From Burkholderiales bacterium (GTDB lineage Bacteria; Pseudomonadota; Gammaproteobacteria; Burkholderiales; JAHFRG01): 52,813 bases of DNA. Position 1 is the stretch's first letter; every line of letters begins with the position of its first letter. The stretch is from the NCBI GenBank assembly GCA_035518095.1, contig DATIXX010000036.1, forward strand, positions 1-52,813, read 5' to 3'. Both the position numbers and the translations under genes were made by a program. The notes beneath the pieces are model-generated. The model made no database searches and was not told where the DNA came from. It worked only from the letters and a program-made list of their open reading frames with translations. This document shows, piece after piece, positions 8,557-17,003 of this stretch.

Positions 8557-8936
8557 CATTTATGACTTCAGCATTGAAGCCGGGCTCCCATGTTACGAAC
8601 GATGTGAGCCTGTGGGAATATCTCTATCGGTATCTGTGGCCGTTTTGGATGTTTATGGACGCGACCCGCGGCAGTCCTTGGGATCGGACTATGGCTTACC
8701 GTCATAATCGAGAGCAACGCGTCCATCTTCCAAGATACATGTTCAAATGGCTGTGCATATCAGTGTTGCTTTTTTGCCTGACATCGGTATTAGGCGGTAT
8801 GGAAGCTGATTTCCCTGAGTTCCGTCTTGGCTACGATGTGCTGCTAGCCACTTTCGGAAGCCTGCTTACTGGCGCGCTAATCATGACCATCCTAATTTGT
8901 GCCATATACCTGCTGTTATGCCGTAACGAGGAGTAG
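8553..8936 (+). CDS. Small membrane protein of unknown function
   Basis: I take the ATG at 8553, which overlaps the previous stop as ATGA; an upstream in-frame GTG at 8538 is possible. The 127-residue product has an aromatic, charged N-terminal half (LWEYLYRYLWPFWMFMDATRG) and two membrane helices, about residues 70-85 and 100-122. No family is recognised. Its coupling to the secreted protein gene before it suggests that the two act together. Confidence 0.6.
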   Translation: MTFMTSALKPGSHVTNDVSLWEYLYRYLWPFWMFMDATRGSPWDRTMAYRHNREQRVHLPRYMFKWLCISVLLFCLTSVLGGMEADFPEFRLGYDVLLATFGSLLTGALIMTILICAIYLLLCRNEE

Positions 8937-9248
8937 CCGCCGCAAAATCGAAAAGAGAAGCCAAGCAGGCTCACGGTAGAATACCTGGCCTGTATTGATC
9001 CGGACCGGACATGGCCATGGCCCGGCCATTAGTTTCTAAATCAAAGGGAACGGCTCAAATCAGAAGCAGGCTGGCGTTCAGGAGCATCGCGGAGACTACA
9101 AAGGGCCCCGTCCGCGTCAGCGCGGCTGTAGAAGTTGTATACACGGGAACCTGTGCACCGTCGCCAACCGCAAGCGCGGCACCCTTTGGCGCGAACAGCA
9201 GTACCGCGTACCGGGCTAGTTGCTGTAGCGTGCTCTTCTTATAGCAGG
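8937..9248. other. Convergent gap without a clear gene
   Basis: This 312-base gap separates the membrane-protein gene (plus) from the PII gene (minus). A 77-codon plus-strand frame at 9011-9244 is Ser/Ala-rich and matches nothing I know. On the minus strand a frame is open from about 9250 down to 9060 but has no start codon. No clean terminator hairpin was seen. Confidence 0.4.
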
Positions 9249-9590
9249 CTAGAGCGCAGCTGGACCGGTTTCGCGAGTGCGGACCCTGACCGCCTGTTCG
9301 AGATCATAGACAAAGATCTTGCCGTCACCAATTTTGCCGGTAGCCGCAGATTTTTCGATTGCCTCAACTACGCGGTCCAGCATGTCCGCTCCGATCGCTA
9401 CCTCAAGTTTCACCTTGGGCACAAAGTCCACGGTGTACTCCGCCCCCCGGTACAGTTCCGTATGGCCTTTCTGGCGTCCAAAGCCCTTCACGTCAGTTAC
9501 CGTGAGCCCCTGCACCCCGATTGAAGTCAACGATTTCCTCACCTCATCCAGCTTAAAGGGCTTAATGATCGCCGTTACTAATTTCATCAT
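9249..9590 (-). CDS. glnK: Nitrogen regulatory protein PII (GlnK/GlnB)
   Basis: This 113-residue PII signalling protein begins (M)MKLVTAIIKPFKLDEVRKS. The T-loop ELYRGAEYTVDF carries the Tyr that is uridylylated (Tyr51 when counted from the second Met), and the B-loop is GKIGDGKIFV. PII trimers sense ATP/ADP and 2-oxoglutarate and control ammonium channels, glutamine synthetase and NtrB. AGGAGG lies 10 bases upstream of the ATG at 9590; the ATG at 9587 gives the classical numbering. The nearest likely target is the amt gene 1.3 kb away, on the opposite strand. No sigma-54 promoter was found upstream. Confidence 0.93.
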   Translation of the reverse strand: MMKLVTAIIKPFKLDEVRKSLTSIGVQGLTVTDVKGFGRQKGHTELYRGAEYTVDFVPKVKLEVAIGADMLDRVVEAIEKSAATGKIGDGKIFVYDLEQAVRVRTRETGPAAL

Positions 9591-9784
9591 GCCGTTACCG
9601 CCTCCTTACGCAGTGCATGACCAATCGTACACCCGTACTCTTGGTCTCGCGTCCTGATTGTTCAACAAGTACGCGAGCTCGACCAGTTTAGATCTAGAGT
9701 GCCGCGATCGCAATAGGCGAAAAGCAAACGTGAGCCTGCAGCGAAAATAGCTGCTAAAGAACCGAATCAAGTTGGAAGGACTGC

Positions 9785-10735
9785 ATGACATTTTTGTCGA
9801 TGAGACGGTCGCTGATTTGGCGAGGACGATCGACGATTAGCCTGGTGTGCTACCCTATTGCCTGCAAACAATTAACACAATCGCCAACGGTAGTCGCATT
9901 GAACATTCTTGAATTCTCAACTGTGGTATGGCTTGGGTCGATCGCTGCCGGGTTTCTGGGTGCCCTGACGGGGCTCGGGGGCGGTATCATGGTAATCCCC
10001 ATGCTGACCCTGATGCTCGGGGTTGACATTCACTACGCTGCCGGCGCGGCGCTGATCTCGGTCATTGCGACCTCTTCCGGCGCCGCCTCGGCCTATGTAC
10101 GCGAGGGTTATATTAACCTGCGGATCGGCATGTTCTTGCAAATAGCCACCACTATAGGAGCGGTGGTCGGCGCGACGCTCACGGTTTATATCGCGGGTTC
10201 GAGCATTGCCGTGATCTTCGGCGCAGTGCTCCTGGCATCCGCGTATGTGTCGCTGCGCAGGTTGCACGGCCCGACCGGCGCGGATCGCCCCGACCGTATC
10301 GCCACCTGGCTCAACTTGGACGGCACCTATCCTACGCCCGCGGGTGCGCAGGCCTACCACGCGCACCGTGTGCCGGCGGCATTCGCTACGATGTTCGTCG
10401 CGGGCTCACTCTCCGGATTGCTCGGCATCGGGTCCGGTGCAGTCAAAGTTTTGGCGCTGGACTGGGCAATGCGCCTTCCGTTCAAGGTATCAACCACCAC
10501 CAGTAACTTTATGATCGGTGTAACGGCGGCTGCCAGCGCTGGAGTGTACTTTAGCCGCGGCTATCTTGATCCCGGGCTTGCCATGCCCGTCATGCTCGGC
10601 GTGTTGATCGGATCGCTCACCGGCGCGCGTCTCCTGGAAAGGACGGGGATTGGGACGCTACGAAGGATCTTCGTCGTAGCGATCATTGTTCTGGGAATTG
10701 AGATGATTTACAAGGGCCTGACGGGAAGGCTGTAA
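9785..10735 (+). CDS. TSUP (TauE/SafE) family anion exporter
   Basis: This is a membrane protein of up to 316 residues with two homologous halves, as is usual for TSUP transporters, which move sulfite, sulfonates or other organic anions. The first half has GALTGLGGGIMVIPML and the second has SLSGLLGIGSGAVKVLALD. The start at 9785 has GGAAGGACTGC in front. However, about 38 residues precede the first typical helix, so a later TTG at 9899 (LNILEFSTVVWLG) is an alternative. DUF1634, which follows after two bases, is the standard partner of one TSUP subgroup. The substrate is not determined. Confidence 0.82.
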   Translation: MTFLSMRRSLIWRGRSTISLVCYPIACKQLTQSPTVVALNILEFSTVVWLGSIAAGFLGALTGLGGGIMVIPMLTLMLGVDIHYAAGAALISVIATSSGAASAYVREGYINLRIGMFLQIATTIGAVVGATLTVYIAGSSIAVIFGAVLLASAYVSLRRLHGPTGADRPDRIATWLNLDGTYPTPAGAQAYHAHRVPAAFATMFVAGSLSGLLGIGSGAVKVLALDWAMRLPFKVSTTTSNFMIGVTAAASAGVYFSRGYLDPGLAMPVMLGVLIGSLTGARLLERTGIGTLRRIFVVAIIVLGIEMIYKGLTGRL

Positions 10736-10737
10736 CC

Positions 10738-11127
10738 ATGAGTGATCAACGGACGGGTTGGACAGAGCAGAAGATCGAGCAGGGGATCGGCAACCTGCTG
10801 CGCGTTGGTGTGATCATTGCGGCTGCTGTGGTAGTGGTTGGAGGCGCGGTCTATCTAATTCATCATGGCCGCGAGATGCCGCACTATCGCATTTTTCGCG
10901 GGGAGCCCGCGGATTTGCGCAGCTTCAGCGGCATTCTTCGCGACTGCTTGCAGTGGCGCGGCACTGGGTTGATTGAGTTTGGCCTGTTGCTCCTCCTGGC
11001 GACTCCGGTGGCTCGCGTTATTTTCTCGATGATTGCATTTGCCATGCAGCGCGACCGGGTGTATGTCGCCGTGACTTTGGTGGTCCTGAGCATCCTGCTT
11101 TATAGCATTGCCGGGGGGCGGATGTAG
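10738..11127 (+). CDS. DUF1634 family small membrane protein
   Basis: This 129-residue protein has three membrane helices (about residues 21-41, 77-100 and 107-125). Between the first two lies a soluble loop with YRIFRGEPADLRS, the signature region of DUF1634. Members are regularly encoded directly after TSUP exporters, as here with a 2-base gap, and are thought to be accessory subunits. The function is inferred only from this pairing. Confidence 0.8.
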   Translation: MSDQRTGWTEQKIEQGIGNLLRVGVIIAAAVVVVGGAVYLIHHGREMPHYRIFRGEPADLRSFSGILRDCLQWRGTGLIEFGLLLLLATPVARVIFSMIAFAMQRDRVYVAVTLVVLSILLYSIAGGRM

Positions 11128-11328
11128 CTGCGGCGCGATTACTTATAATCAATAATCAGAAGATATGCATGGGTGCCGGCTTGGTGTTAACGGCCGCCAG
11201 TATAGCTATTTTATAGCGATTCTCTCCAGCTTGCCTGTTACATGGCGGTAATATTTGTTTAATATTTAAGTGACAGAATGTAACCGGGTAGGGTTCGTCT
11301 ACCTCCCTTCTAGGTTGCCCCCTTTTGC

Positions 11329-11351
11329 GCCCCTCACTGGGGCATTTTTTT
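11329..11351 (+). terminator. Rho-independent terminator
   Basis: GCCCC-TCACT-GGGGC (11329-11343) followed by ATTTTTTT is a short but classical terminator on the plus strand. It lies 200 bases after the DUF1634 gene and would end that transcript. Confidence 0.7.
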
Positions 11352-11439
11352 GAGTCCGCAGGCGATTAACGTTTTTTTGCTTTGCGGCCTTTGATATTTT
11401 TGGAATGCGCCGCTGGCCGATGCGCGTTCACCAACAAAC

Positions 11440-11535
11440 GGCGACCATTGCAACATATTGATTAACAATCAGGTGCGATGTTAGGATGCTTTGCGGGTGT
11501 TAGTGGTCGCGAGTTCGAATCTCGCCGCCCTTTCC
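11440..11535 (+). repeat. tRNA-Gly-like remnant with promoter-like leader, copy 2
   Basis: This is the better preserved copy of the sequence at 2163-2260. The leader GGCGACCATTGCAACATATT is followed by GATTAACAAT. GCGGGTG (11493-11499) equals the 5' acceptor strand of tRNA-Gly. A perfect T-arm follows, GCGAG-TTCGAAT-CTCGC, then CGCCC, which can pair with GGGTG. Only about 38 bases separate the two acceptor strands, so the D-arm and anticodon arm are gone. It cannot be a decoding tRNA but could fold as an acceptor/T-arm minihelix. Confidence 0.65.
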
Positions 11536-11660
11536 CGTTTAGCATTTAGCGATTGGAAAACGGGGGTCAGAAATCGAAACATTGAGCTTTTTTCTTTGGG
11601 CCGACTGCTTATTGCCCAGCGACTTGCCTGCATTGCGCCACCCTGGCTTATCCTTCCGAA

Positions 11661-12407
11661 ATGCGTATCCTGCTCAGTAACGATGACGGCTATTTCTCGC
11701 CGGGGCTGGCGGTGCTTGCCGAAAGCCTGTCGCGCATCGCAGAAATTACTGTGGTAGCGCCGGAGCGTGACAACAGCGGTGCGAGTAATTCGCTCACGCT
11801 GGACAGACCGTTAAACCTGCGCAAATCGCACAACGGATTCTATTACGTTAACGGCACACCCACCGATTGCGTGCATCTGGCGGTGACGGGCATGCTCGAC
11901 CGGCTGCCTGATATTGTTATCTCGGGAATCAATGACGGCGCCAACATGGGCGATGACACGATTTATTCCGGAACCGTTGCTGCAGCGACCGAAGGTTTTT
12001 TACTCGGCATTCCTTCTCTCGCCGTGTCGCTGGCGGCGAGCGCTGGTGACAATTATGCGACCGCGGCGCAGGTCACAACGAGAATTATCGAGCGTTTGCA
12101 GAAATATACCCATGTGCAACCGCTCCTGCTGAATGTCAACGTTCCGGATGTGACCTATGCCGAGCTTAAGGGATTTGAGGTCACCCGCTTGGGGAGGCGT
12201 CATAAGGCCGAGCCGGTTGTGAAGACCCACACTCCACGCGGTGACACGGTTTACTGGGTCGGTGCAGCTGGTGGTGTGCAAGACGCGGGCGACGGCACCG
12301 ATTTCCATGCGGTTTTGCACCATAAGGTTTCCATTACACCATTGCAAATCGATCTCACTCAATTTTCACAATTGGAAAGTCTAAGCAAATGGCTTGCGGA
12401 TCTTTAG
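11661..12407 (+). CDS. surE: 5'/3'-nucleotidase SurE
   Basis: This 248-residue cytoplasmic phosphatase hydrolyses nucleoside 5'- and 3'-monophosphates and polyphosphate. The metal site is intact and in the canonical positions: Asp8 and Asp9 in SNDDG, Ser39 in RDNSGAS, and Asn91 in [12 protein letters not shown]. Length matches the family. It opens the stationary-phase cluster surE-pcm-nlpD-rpoS, and its stop is followed immediately by the pcm start. Confidence 0.96.
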   Translation: MRILLSNDDGYFSPGLAVLAESLSRIAEITVVAPERDNSGASNSLTLDRPLNLRKSHNGFYYVNGTPTDCVHLAVTGMLDRLPDIVISGINDGANMGDDTIYSGTVAAATEGFLLGIPSLAVSLAASAGDNYATAAQVTTRIIERLQKYTHVQPLLLNVNVPDVTYAELKGFEVTRLGRRHKAEPVVKTHTPRGDTVYWVGAAGGVQDAGDGTDFHAVLHHKVSITPLQIDLTQFSQLESLSKWLADL

Positions 12408-12408
12408 G

Positions 12409-13065
12409 ATGAAGGCGCGCTATTCCGGAATCGGTATGACATCACAGCGCACGCGTGCACGCATGATAGAGCGCCTGCGCAGCCAGGGCATTCGCGACGA
12501 AGTGGTGCTGACCGCAATGGCCGAGGTGCCGCGCCACGTTTTTGTAGAGGAAGCCCTGGCAAGCCGCGCTTATGAAGATGTAGCGCTGCCGCTGGGCTAT
12601 GGCCAAACTATTTCCAGTCCGTACATTGTGGCGCGCATGCTGGAGGTGCTACGCGGCGGCAAGAGAATCGGACGCGCACTCGAAATTGGCACCGGATGCG
12701 GTTATCAGGCTGCCGTACTGTCGCGTCTTGCGCACGAAGTGTATACGGTGGAACGGGTGGTTCCGCTTGCCGTGAAGGCGCGAGTTCGGCTGCGCGAGCT
12801 GGACGTCAACAACGTGCGCGTAAGAAGGGCAGACGGCTTTGCAGGTTTTCCAGATGCTGCGCCATTCGACTCGATTATCGTGGCCGCTGCGGCGACTCAT
12901 GTGCCCGCAGCGCTGCTAGAGCAGCTTGTGGTTGGTGGTAGAATGGTGTTGCCTATGGGCGCTCACGAACAGCACTTGCGGCTTGTCGAGCGCAATACGG
13001 AGAGTTACATTGAATCGGTTTTGGAAACCGTGAAGTTTGTTCCAATGCGCTCTGGAATGGAGTGA
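12409..13065 (+). CDS. pcm: Protein-L-isoaspartate O-methyltransferase
   Basis: This 218-residue SAM-dependent enzyme methylates isoaspartyl residues in ageing proteins as a first step of repair. The SAM-binding motif is [18 protein letters not shown], and the family motif [18 protein letters not shown] precedes it. I use the ATG at 12409, one base after the surE stop; [14 protein letters not shown] from 12436 is an alternative start close to the usual family N-terminus. The stop overlaps the nlpD start (TGATG). Confidence 0.94.
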   Translation: MKARYSGIGMTSQRTRARMIERLRSQGIRDEVVLTAMAEVPRHVFVEEALASRAYEDVALPLGYGQTISSPYIVARMLEVLRGGKRIGRALEIGTGCGYQAAVLSRLAHEVYTVERVVPLAVKARVRLRELDVNNVRVRRADGFAGFPDAAPFDSIIVAAAATHVPAALLEQLVVGGRMVLPMGAHEQHLRLVERNTESYIESVLETVKFVPMRSGME

Positions 13066-14069
13066 TGAAGACCACAACATCATCTTTTTACGCGGGCGTA
13101 CTGTTTTTGGCAGCTAATCTCCTGGTGGGCGGTTGCGCCACCCAGCCTGCGGCCCTGGTGGTCGAAAAATCGCCTGGAGCCGTGCAGGCAGCGAAGCCGG
13201 CAACGGAGACCATGGCGCCGAAGAAATCCGTGGCGCATGGCGAGTTTTATACCGTGCAAAAAGGCGATACCGTGTACAGCATTGCCCTGGCGCAGGACCT
13301 TGATTATAAGGAGCTCGAGCAATGGAACAACATCGGCGATCCCACCGCAATCAGTGTAGGCCAGCAATTGCGGCTCACACCACCTCCGAATGCGGTGATT
13401 ACCGCCCCGCTCATGACCGCGCCGGGAGTCGAGGGCACACCGGTCGAAACTGTGGAAGGCAAACCGCTGCCTCTGCCAGGGATGCTGAAAACCGAGCCCA
13501 AGGCGGTGAAACTTCCGTATTCCGATCAGGCACTGGCGCAAGTGCAAAAGCTAGAAGCAACGCAAACCACAGCCGCGCTGTTGCCGGAAACTAAACCGGA
13601 AAACAAAACCGAAAGCAAAACCGAAAGCAAAACTGAAATTAAAGCGGAAACCAAAACGGACAATAAAAAGCCCGGGCCGGCAACCGGGGAAATTGATTGG
13701 GGATGGCCTGCGACCGGGAAAATCGTTTCCGGTTTCAGCGAGACCGCTAATCTGAAAGGCGTGGACATCGCAGGCAAGCTCGGCCAGCCGGTTTTCGCCA
13801 GCGCGCCCGGCAAAGTGGTATACAGCGGCAGCGGCCTACGCGGTTACGGTAAGCTGATTATCATCAAGCATAACGATACCTATCTCAGCGCCTATGCTCA
13901 CAACAGCGAAATTCTGGTAAAAGAAGGGCAATCCGTGGTAAAAGGCCAGAAAATCGGGGAAATGGGAGATAGCGATGCCGATCAGGTCAAACTGCATTTC
14001 GAAATCCGGCGCTTGGGCAAGCCGGTTGACCCGCTGAAATATTTGCCGGCCACTAATAAGACATCATGA
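13065..14069 (+). CDS. nlpD: NlpD-like LysM/LytM lipoprotein, amidase activator
   Basis: The start is taken as ATG 13065 (a GTG directly before it is possible). The 334-residue product has a lipobox (LLVGGC near residue 24), a LysM peptidoglycan-binding domain (FYTVQKGDTVYSIALAQ), a Lys/Thr/Glu-rich linker built of four-residue repeats, and a C-terminal LytM (M23) domain. As in E. coli NlpD, the metal-binding His of active M23 enzymes is lost: LKGVDIAG stands where HxGxD should be. It should therefore activate an amidase (AmiC) for cell separation rather than cut peptidoglycan. The gene lies between pcm and rpoS, and its stop overlaps rpoS; in E. coli an rpoS promoter lies within nlpD. Confidence 0.93.
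   Translation: MKTTTSSFYAGVLFLAANLLVGGCATQPAALVVEKSPGAVQAAKPATETMAPKKSVAHGEFYTVQKGDTVYSIALAQDLDYKELEQWNNIGDPTAISVGQQLRLTPPPNAVITAPLMTAPGVEGTPVETVEGKPLPLPGMLKTEPKAVKLPYSDQALAQVQKLEATQTTAALLPETKPENKTESKTESKTEIKAETKTDNKKPGPATGEIDWGWPATGKIVSGFSETANLKGVDIAGKLGQPVFASAPGKVVYSGSGLRGYGKLIIIKHNDTYLSAYAHNSEILVKEGQSVVKGQKIGEMGDSDADQVKLHFEIRRLGKPVDPLKYLPATNKTS
13593..13664 (+). repeat. 12-bp tandem repeat in the nlpD linker
   Basis: Six in-frame 12-base units encode Lys-Pro-Glu-Asn, Lys-Thr-Glu-Ser (twice), Lys-Thr-Glu-Ile, Lys-Ala-Glu-Thr and Lys-Thr-Asp-Asn. Two adjacent units are identical at the DNA level, so copy number could vary between strains without changing the frame. Confidence 0.85.
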
Positions 14070-14992
14070 ACAATTATTTGATGGAGGACGAGCCGCCGGA
14101 GGAGGGCCTGCCGCTACAGGCCGAGGAACCTGTAGCGGAGGTAGACCGTTTCACCGCCGATGTACTTTCAGATGTAACGCAGATTTACCTCAATGAAATC
14201 GGCCAAAATGAGTTGTTGAGTGCCCACGAGGAGTTGCGTTATGCCCGCCTCACCAAGCAAGGTGACTTCGAGGCGCGGCAGAAAATGATCAAGCACAATT
14301 TAAGGCTGGTGGTCAGCATCGCCAAGCACTACGCACACCGCGGTATGGCGCTGCTTGATTTGATCGAGGAAGGCAATCTGGGCTTGATCCACGCATTGGA
14401 GAAATTCGATCCAGAACGCGGTTTTCGCTTCTCCACTTATGCGACCTGGTGGATCCGGCAAAACATCGAGCGCGCCATCATGAATCAGTCGCGCACCATC
14501 CGCCTGCCTGTCCATGTCATCAAGGAACTCAATATTGTATTGCGCGCATTGCGCCACCTGGAGACGCATTGCGACAAGGAACCGACCACCGACGACGTAG
14601 CGCATCTGCTCGGGCTACCGGTGGAAGAGTTGCGGCGGGTGCTGGCCTATAACGACCGCATGGCATCGCTTGACGCGCCGCTGGAGATCGATCCCATGCT
14701 CTCGGTTGGCGAATCCATTCCGGATGAGCGCACGCCTGCACCCGACTCGCGGCTTGAGCATACCGAACTGGAAACTTATGTGCAGGAATGGCTTAATCAG
14801 TTGAACGACAAGCAGCGGCGTGTGATTGAACGTCGTTACGGTTTGAACGGCTGTGAAATCAGCACCCTGGAACAGCTCGCTGAGTACATGAACTTGACGC
14901 GCGAGCGGGTGCGCCAAATCCAGATCGAAGCATTGCACAGCCTGCGCAAAATCTTGAAGCGCAAGGGCGTGTCCAAGGAGATTTTGTATTAG
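14066..14992 (+). CDS. rpoS: RNA polymerase sigma factor RpoS
   Basis: This 308-residue sigma-70-family factor directs stationary-phase and general stress transcription. It has an acidic N-terminus, region 1.2 (DVTQIYLNEIGQNELLSAHEE), region 2 with the -10 recognition helix FRFSTYATWWIRQNIERAI, region 3, and region 4 with the helix-turn-helix LTRERVRQIQIEALHSLRK near the end. Length and position after nlpD fit RpoS rather than RpoD or RpoH. The ATG at 14066 overlaps the nlpD stop. Confidence 0.95.
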   Translation: MNNYLMEDEPPEEGLPLQAEEPVAEVDRFTADVLSDVTQIYLNEIGQNELLSAHEELRYARLTKQGDFEARQKMIKHNLRLVVSIAKHYAHRGMALLDLIEEGNLGLIHALEKFDPERGFRFSTYATWWIRQNIERAIMNQSRTIRLPVHVIKELNIVLRALRHLETHCDKEPTTDDVAHLLGLPVEELRRVLAYNDRMASLDAPLEIDPMLSVGESIPDERTPAPDSRLEHTELETYVQEWLNQLNDKQRRVIERRYGLNGCEISTLEQLAEYMNLTRERVRQIQIEALHSLRKILKRKGVSKEILY

Positions 14993-15053
14993 CGCTTTAG
15001 GCGCTGCTAATTTCGCGTCCGCAGTGCTCGGATCAAACGTTCCACTGGCCCGC

Positions 15054-17003
15054 TCAGGGTTCAAACTCGCTTACCAACCGCGACAGACGCTTTAGCGCGG
15101 ATTTGCCGGTCAACGTGCCGTAACGCATGGCAATATACAATTCGCTGATGCTGCGTATCGGCTCCGCCCGCTGGGGCTTGGCTTGCGCCAAGCGCCGCGC
15201 ATAGTCCCACGGACCTTCGGCGGGGCTGCGTGCCAATCCGTGTTTCGCCAGCTTACCGCAGAATTTGTGGTAGGCAATTTGTACCGGGTCGCGCGGCGCG
15301 TTTTTCAAGCGCCACAATATCATCCCGGCCAATCCCAGCATGATCAATCCTGACGCAGCGACGAGCGCGATGGCCATGTTCTGCCAAGTGGCTTCGCTCA
15401 TGCCAAGTCGAGTCATAAATTGCATCTGGCGTTGCTGCGTATAACCTAACACCCACTGGTTCCAGTTATTTGCCATTGCATCCCAGATGAAGCGCGCTTG
15501 GCGCAGCCACGGGTAATCCTCCCGTACTAAAAGCGGGAGAGGGTCGGTTGCGGGTACTGCGGCTGCGATCCCGGCTTCCACGCGCAACGGCGATACCGCT
15601 GCAGTCGGGTCGACCCGCACCCAGCCGCGTTCCTTCAGCCAAACCTCGACCCAGGCATGGGCGTCGGCTTGGCGCACGATGAAATAATCATCGATGGAGT
15701 TATACTCGCCACCCTGATAACCGGTCACAACGCGCGCGGGAATTCCTGCAGCGCGCATTAAAAATGCAAAGCTCGAGGCATAGTGTTCACAAAAACCGCG
15801 CCGGGTGTCAAACAGGAATTCATCTACCGGATTTTCGCCAAGCAGCGGCGGCAACATCGTGTAATAAAACTTTTCTTTTCGATAAAAATTCAGCGCCTGG
15901 TTGACGATTGCCAGATCATCACCGGCGTTGCGGCGCCATGATTGCGCCAATTCCCGCGCGCGCGGATTGGAGTTCCGCGGAAGCTGTAATCCGCGTCGCA
16001 ATTCAGCAGGGTTTTCATCGGTACCGGTCCGGTATTTCAGATAGGACGCCATTTCATAGCGCATGCGGTTGCGCACCGGGAAATTTGAGAGTATTTGAAA
16101 ATCCGGTGTAATCCTTGAGCGCGGGGGAGCAGTGCCGGGCATATCCAGTGCGAACAACCAGTTCTTGTTATGCGGCTCAAGCGTGACCGTGTAGCGCAAC
16201 GGTTTACCGAGATCGCGCAATTCCGGTGCGCGGAGAGCAGAATGTCCTCCGACATACCAGGTTCGGCCGTCGAAGCGCCACAGCACAGGGCCGCGCCAGT
16301 ACAGCGAGGAAATTCTGGGTGCAGGATTGTCGAATTTAACTCGGAATGCGACCGCATCAGACTGCGTCAACGTGCTCAGAGAACCCGGCGACATGGTGTC
16401 GCTGAGCCCCGTAATTCCGGAATACGCGTCCTGCGGCAATCCCCAAAGCGGGCCCTGCACGCGAGGGAAGAGCAGGAACAGCGCCACCATCAACGGTACA
16501 GATTGCATGAGCAGCACGCCCGCGATTCGGAACCTTGTTTTTACAGGATAGCTGTCGGATGGGTGGTTGCAGCCGATCCATGTTGCGGTAAGTACAAGCA
16601 CCACCAGCAGCATATACAGACCAGCAAGGATGGTTTGAGAATAGAGAAAATTGGTGATGACCAGAAAATAACCGAGAAACATGACCATGACCGCATCACG
16701 CACGCTGTTCGTCTCCATCAGTTTCATGCCGATCAGCAAAACCAGTAACGCCACGCCTGCGTCGCGCCCAAAAATCGCGCCGTAACTTAAATAAATCCCG
16801 GCAATGCCGGTGCCAAGCAGCAGGAACAGCAGCCACTTGGGCAACAGGGACAACCCCCGCTGCGCAATATGCAAGCGCCAGAGTCCCAGCACGCCGGCGA
16901 ATATCAGTATCCAGGCCGGCAGCCGCTCCACGTGCGGCGCAACGACCATCGCAAGCGCAAGCGAAATCCAAACGATGTTGCGAAAGCTAATTTGTTTTTC
17001 CAT
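15054..17003 (-). CDS. tgpA: TgpA-type membrane transglutaminase (DUF3488/DUF4129)
   Basis: I choose the ATG at 17003 (MEKQISFRNIVW), giving 649 residues; it lies 17 bases inside the end of the DUF58 gene. Five or six N-terminal membrane helices (DUF3488) precede a periplasmic transglutaminase core with its triad visible: Cys in RRGFCEHYASSF, His in QADAHAWVEVW and Asp in VRVDPTAA. A final helix and a cytoplasmic DUF4129 region follow. In Pseudomonas, TgpA is an essential periplasmic enzyme of unknown substrate. The moxR-DUF58-tgpA order is conserved, and the three genes likely form one unit. Confidence 0.88.
   Translation of the reverse strand: MEKQISFRNIVWISLALAMVVAPHVERLPAWILIFAGVLGLWRLHIAQRGLSLLPKWLLFLLLGTGIAGIYLSYGAIFGRDAGVALLVLLIGMKLMETNSVRDAVMVMFLGYFLVITNFLYSQTILAGLYMLLVVLVLTATWIGCNHPSDSYPVKTRFRIAGVLLMQSVPLMVALFLLFPRVQGPLWGLPQDAYSGITGLSDTMSPGSLSTLTQSDAVAFRVKFDNPAPRISSLYWRGPVLWRFDGRTWYVGGHSALRAPELRDLGKPLRYTVTLEPHNKNWLFALDMPGTAPPRSRITPDFQILSNFPVRNRMRYEMASYLKYRTGTDENPAELRRGLQLPRNSNPRARELAQSWRRNAGDDLAIVNQALNFYRKEKFYYTMLPPLLGENPVDEFLFDTRRGFCEHYASSFAFLMRAAGIPARVVTGYQGGEYNSIDDYFIVRQADAHAWVEVWLKERGWVRVDPTAAVSPLRVEAGIAAAVPATDPLPLLVREDYPWLRQARFIWDAMANNWNQWVLGYTQQRQMQFMTRLGMSEATWQNMAIALVAASGLIMLGLAGMILWRLKNAPRDPVQIAYHKFCGKLAKHGLARSPAEGPWDYARRLAQAKPQRAEPIRSISELYIAMRYGTLTGKSALKRLSRLVSEFEP

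Larger units (their letters stand above)
11128..11660. other. Gap with terminator and tRNA-like repeat
   Basis: This 533-base region contains a terminator-like hairpin (11329-11351) and the second tRNA-Gly-like repeat (11440-11535). Its last 120 bases lead into surE. A frame at 11491-11757 crosses the repeat and overlaps surE, and is not accepted. No other gene is seen. Confidence 0.5.

Noticed and set aside
9011..9244. A 77-codon plus-strand frame and an open minus-strand frame after glnK
   Set aside because: The plus frame has no family resemblance. The minus frame reads like a hydrophobic peptide (about 62 codons) but has no ATG, GTG or TTG near its beginning, so there is no basis for translation.
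9591..9784. Sigma-54 promoter for glnK or amt
   Set aside because: No GG/GC pair with correct spacing and flanks was found on the proper strand before either gene.
11491..11757. An 88-codon frame running into surE
   Set aside because: It starts inside the tRNA-like repeat and overlaps almost 100 bases of surE in another frame.
13593..13664. Regular short repeats suggesting a CRISPR-like array
   Set aside because: Units are 12 bases, in frame, without spacers, and encode a Lys/Glu-rich linker in NlpD.
14990..15020. Terminator after rpoS (AGCGC-TTTAG-GCGCT)
   Set aside because: The stem is only five base pairs and no T-run follows; too weak to annotate.
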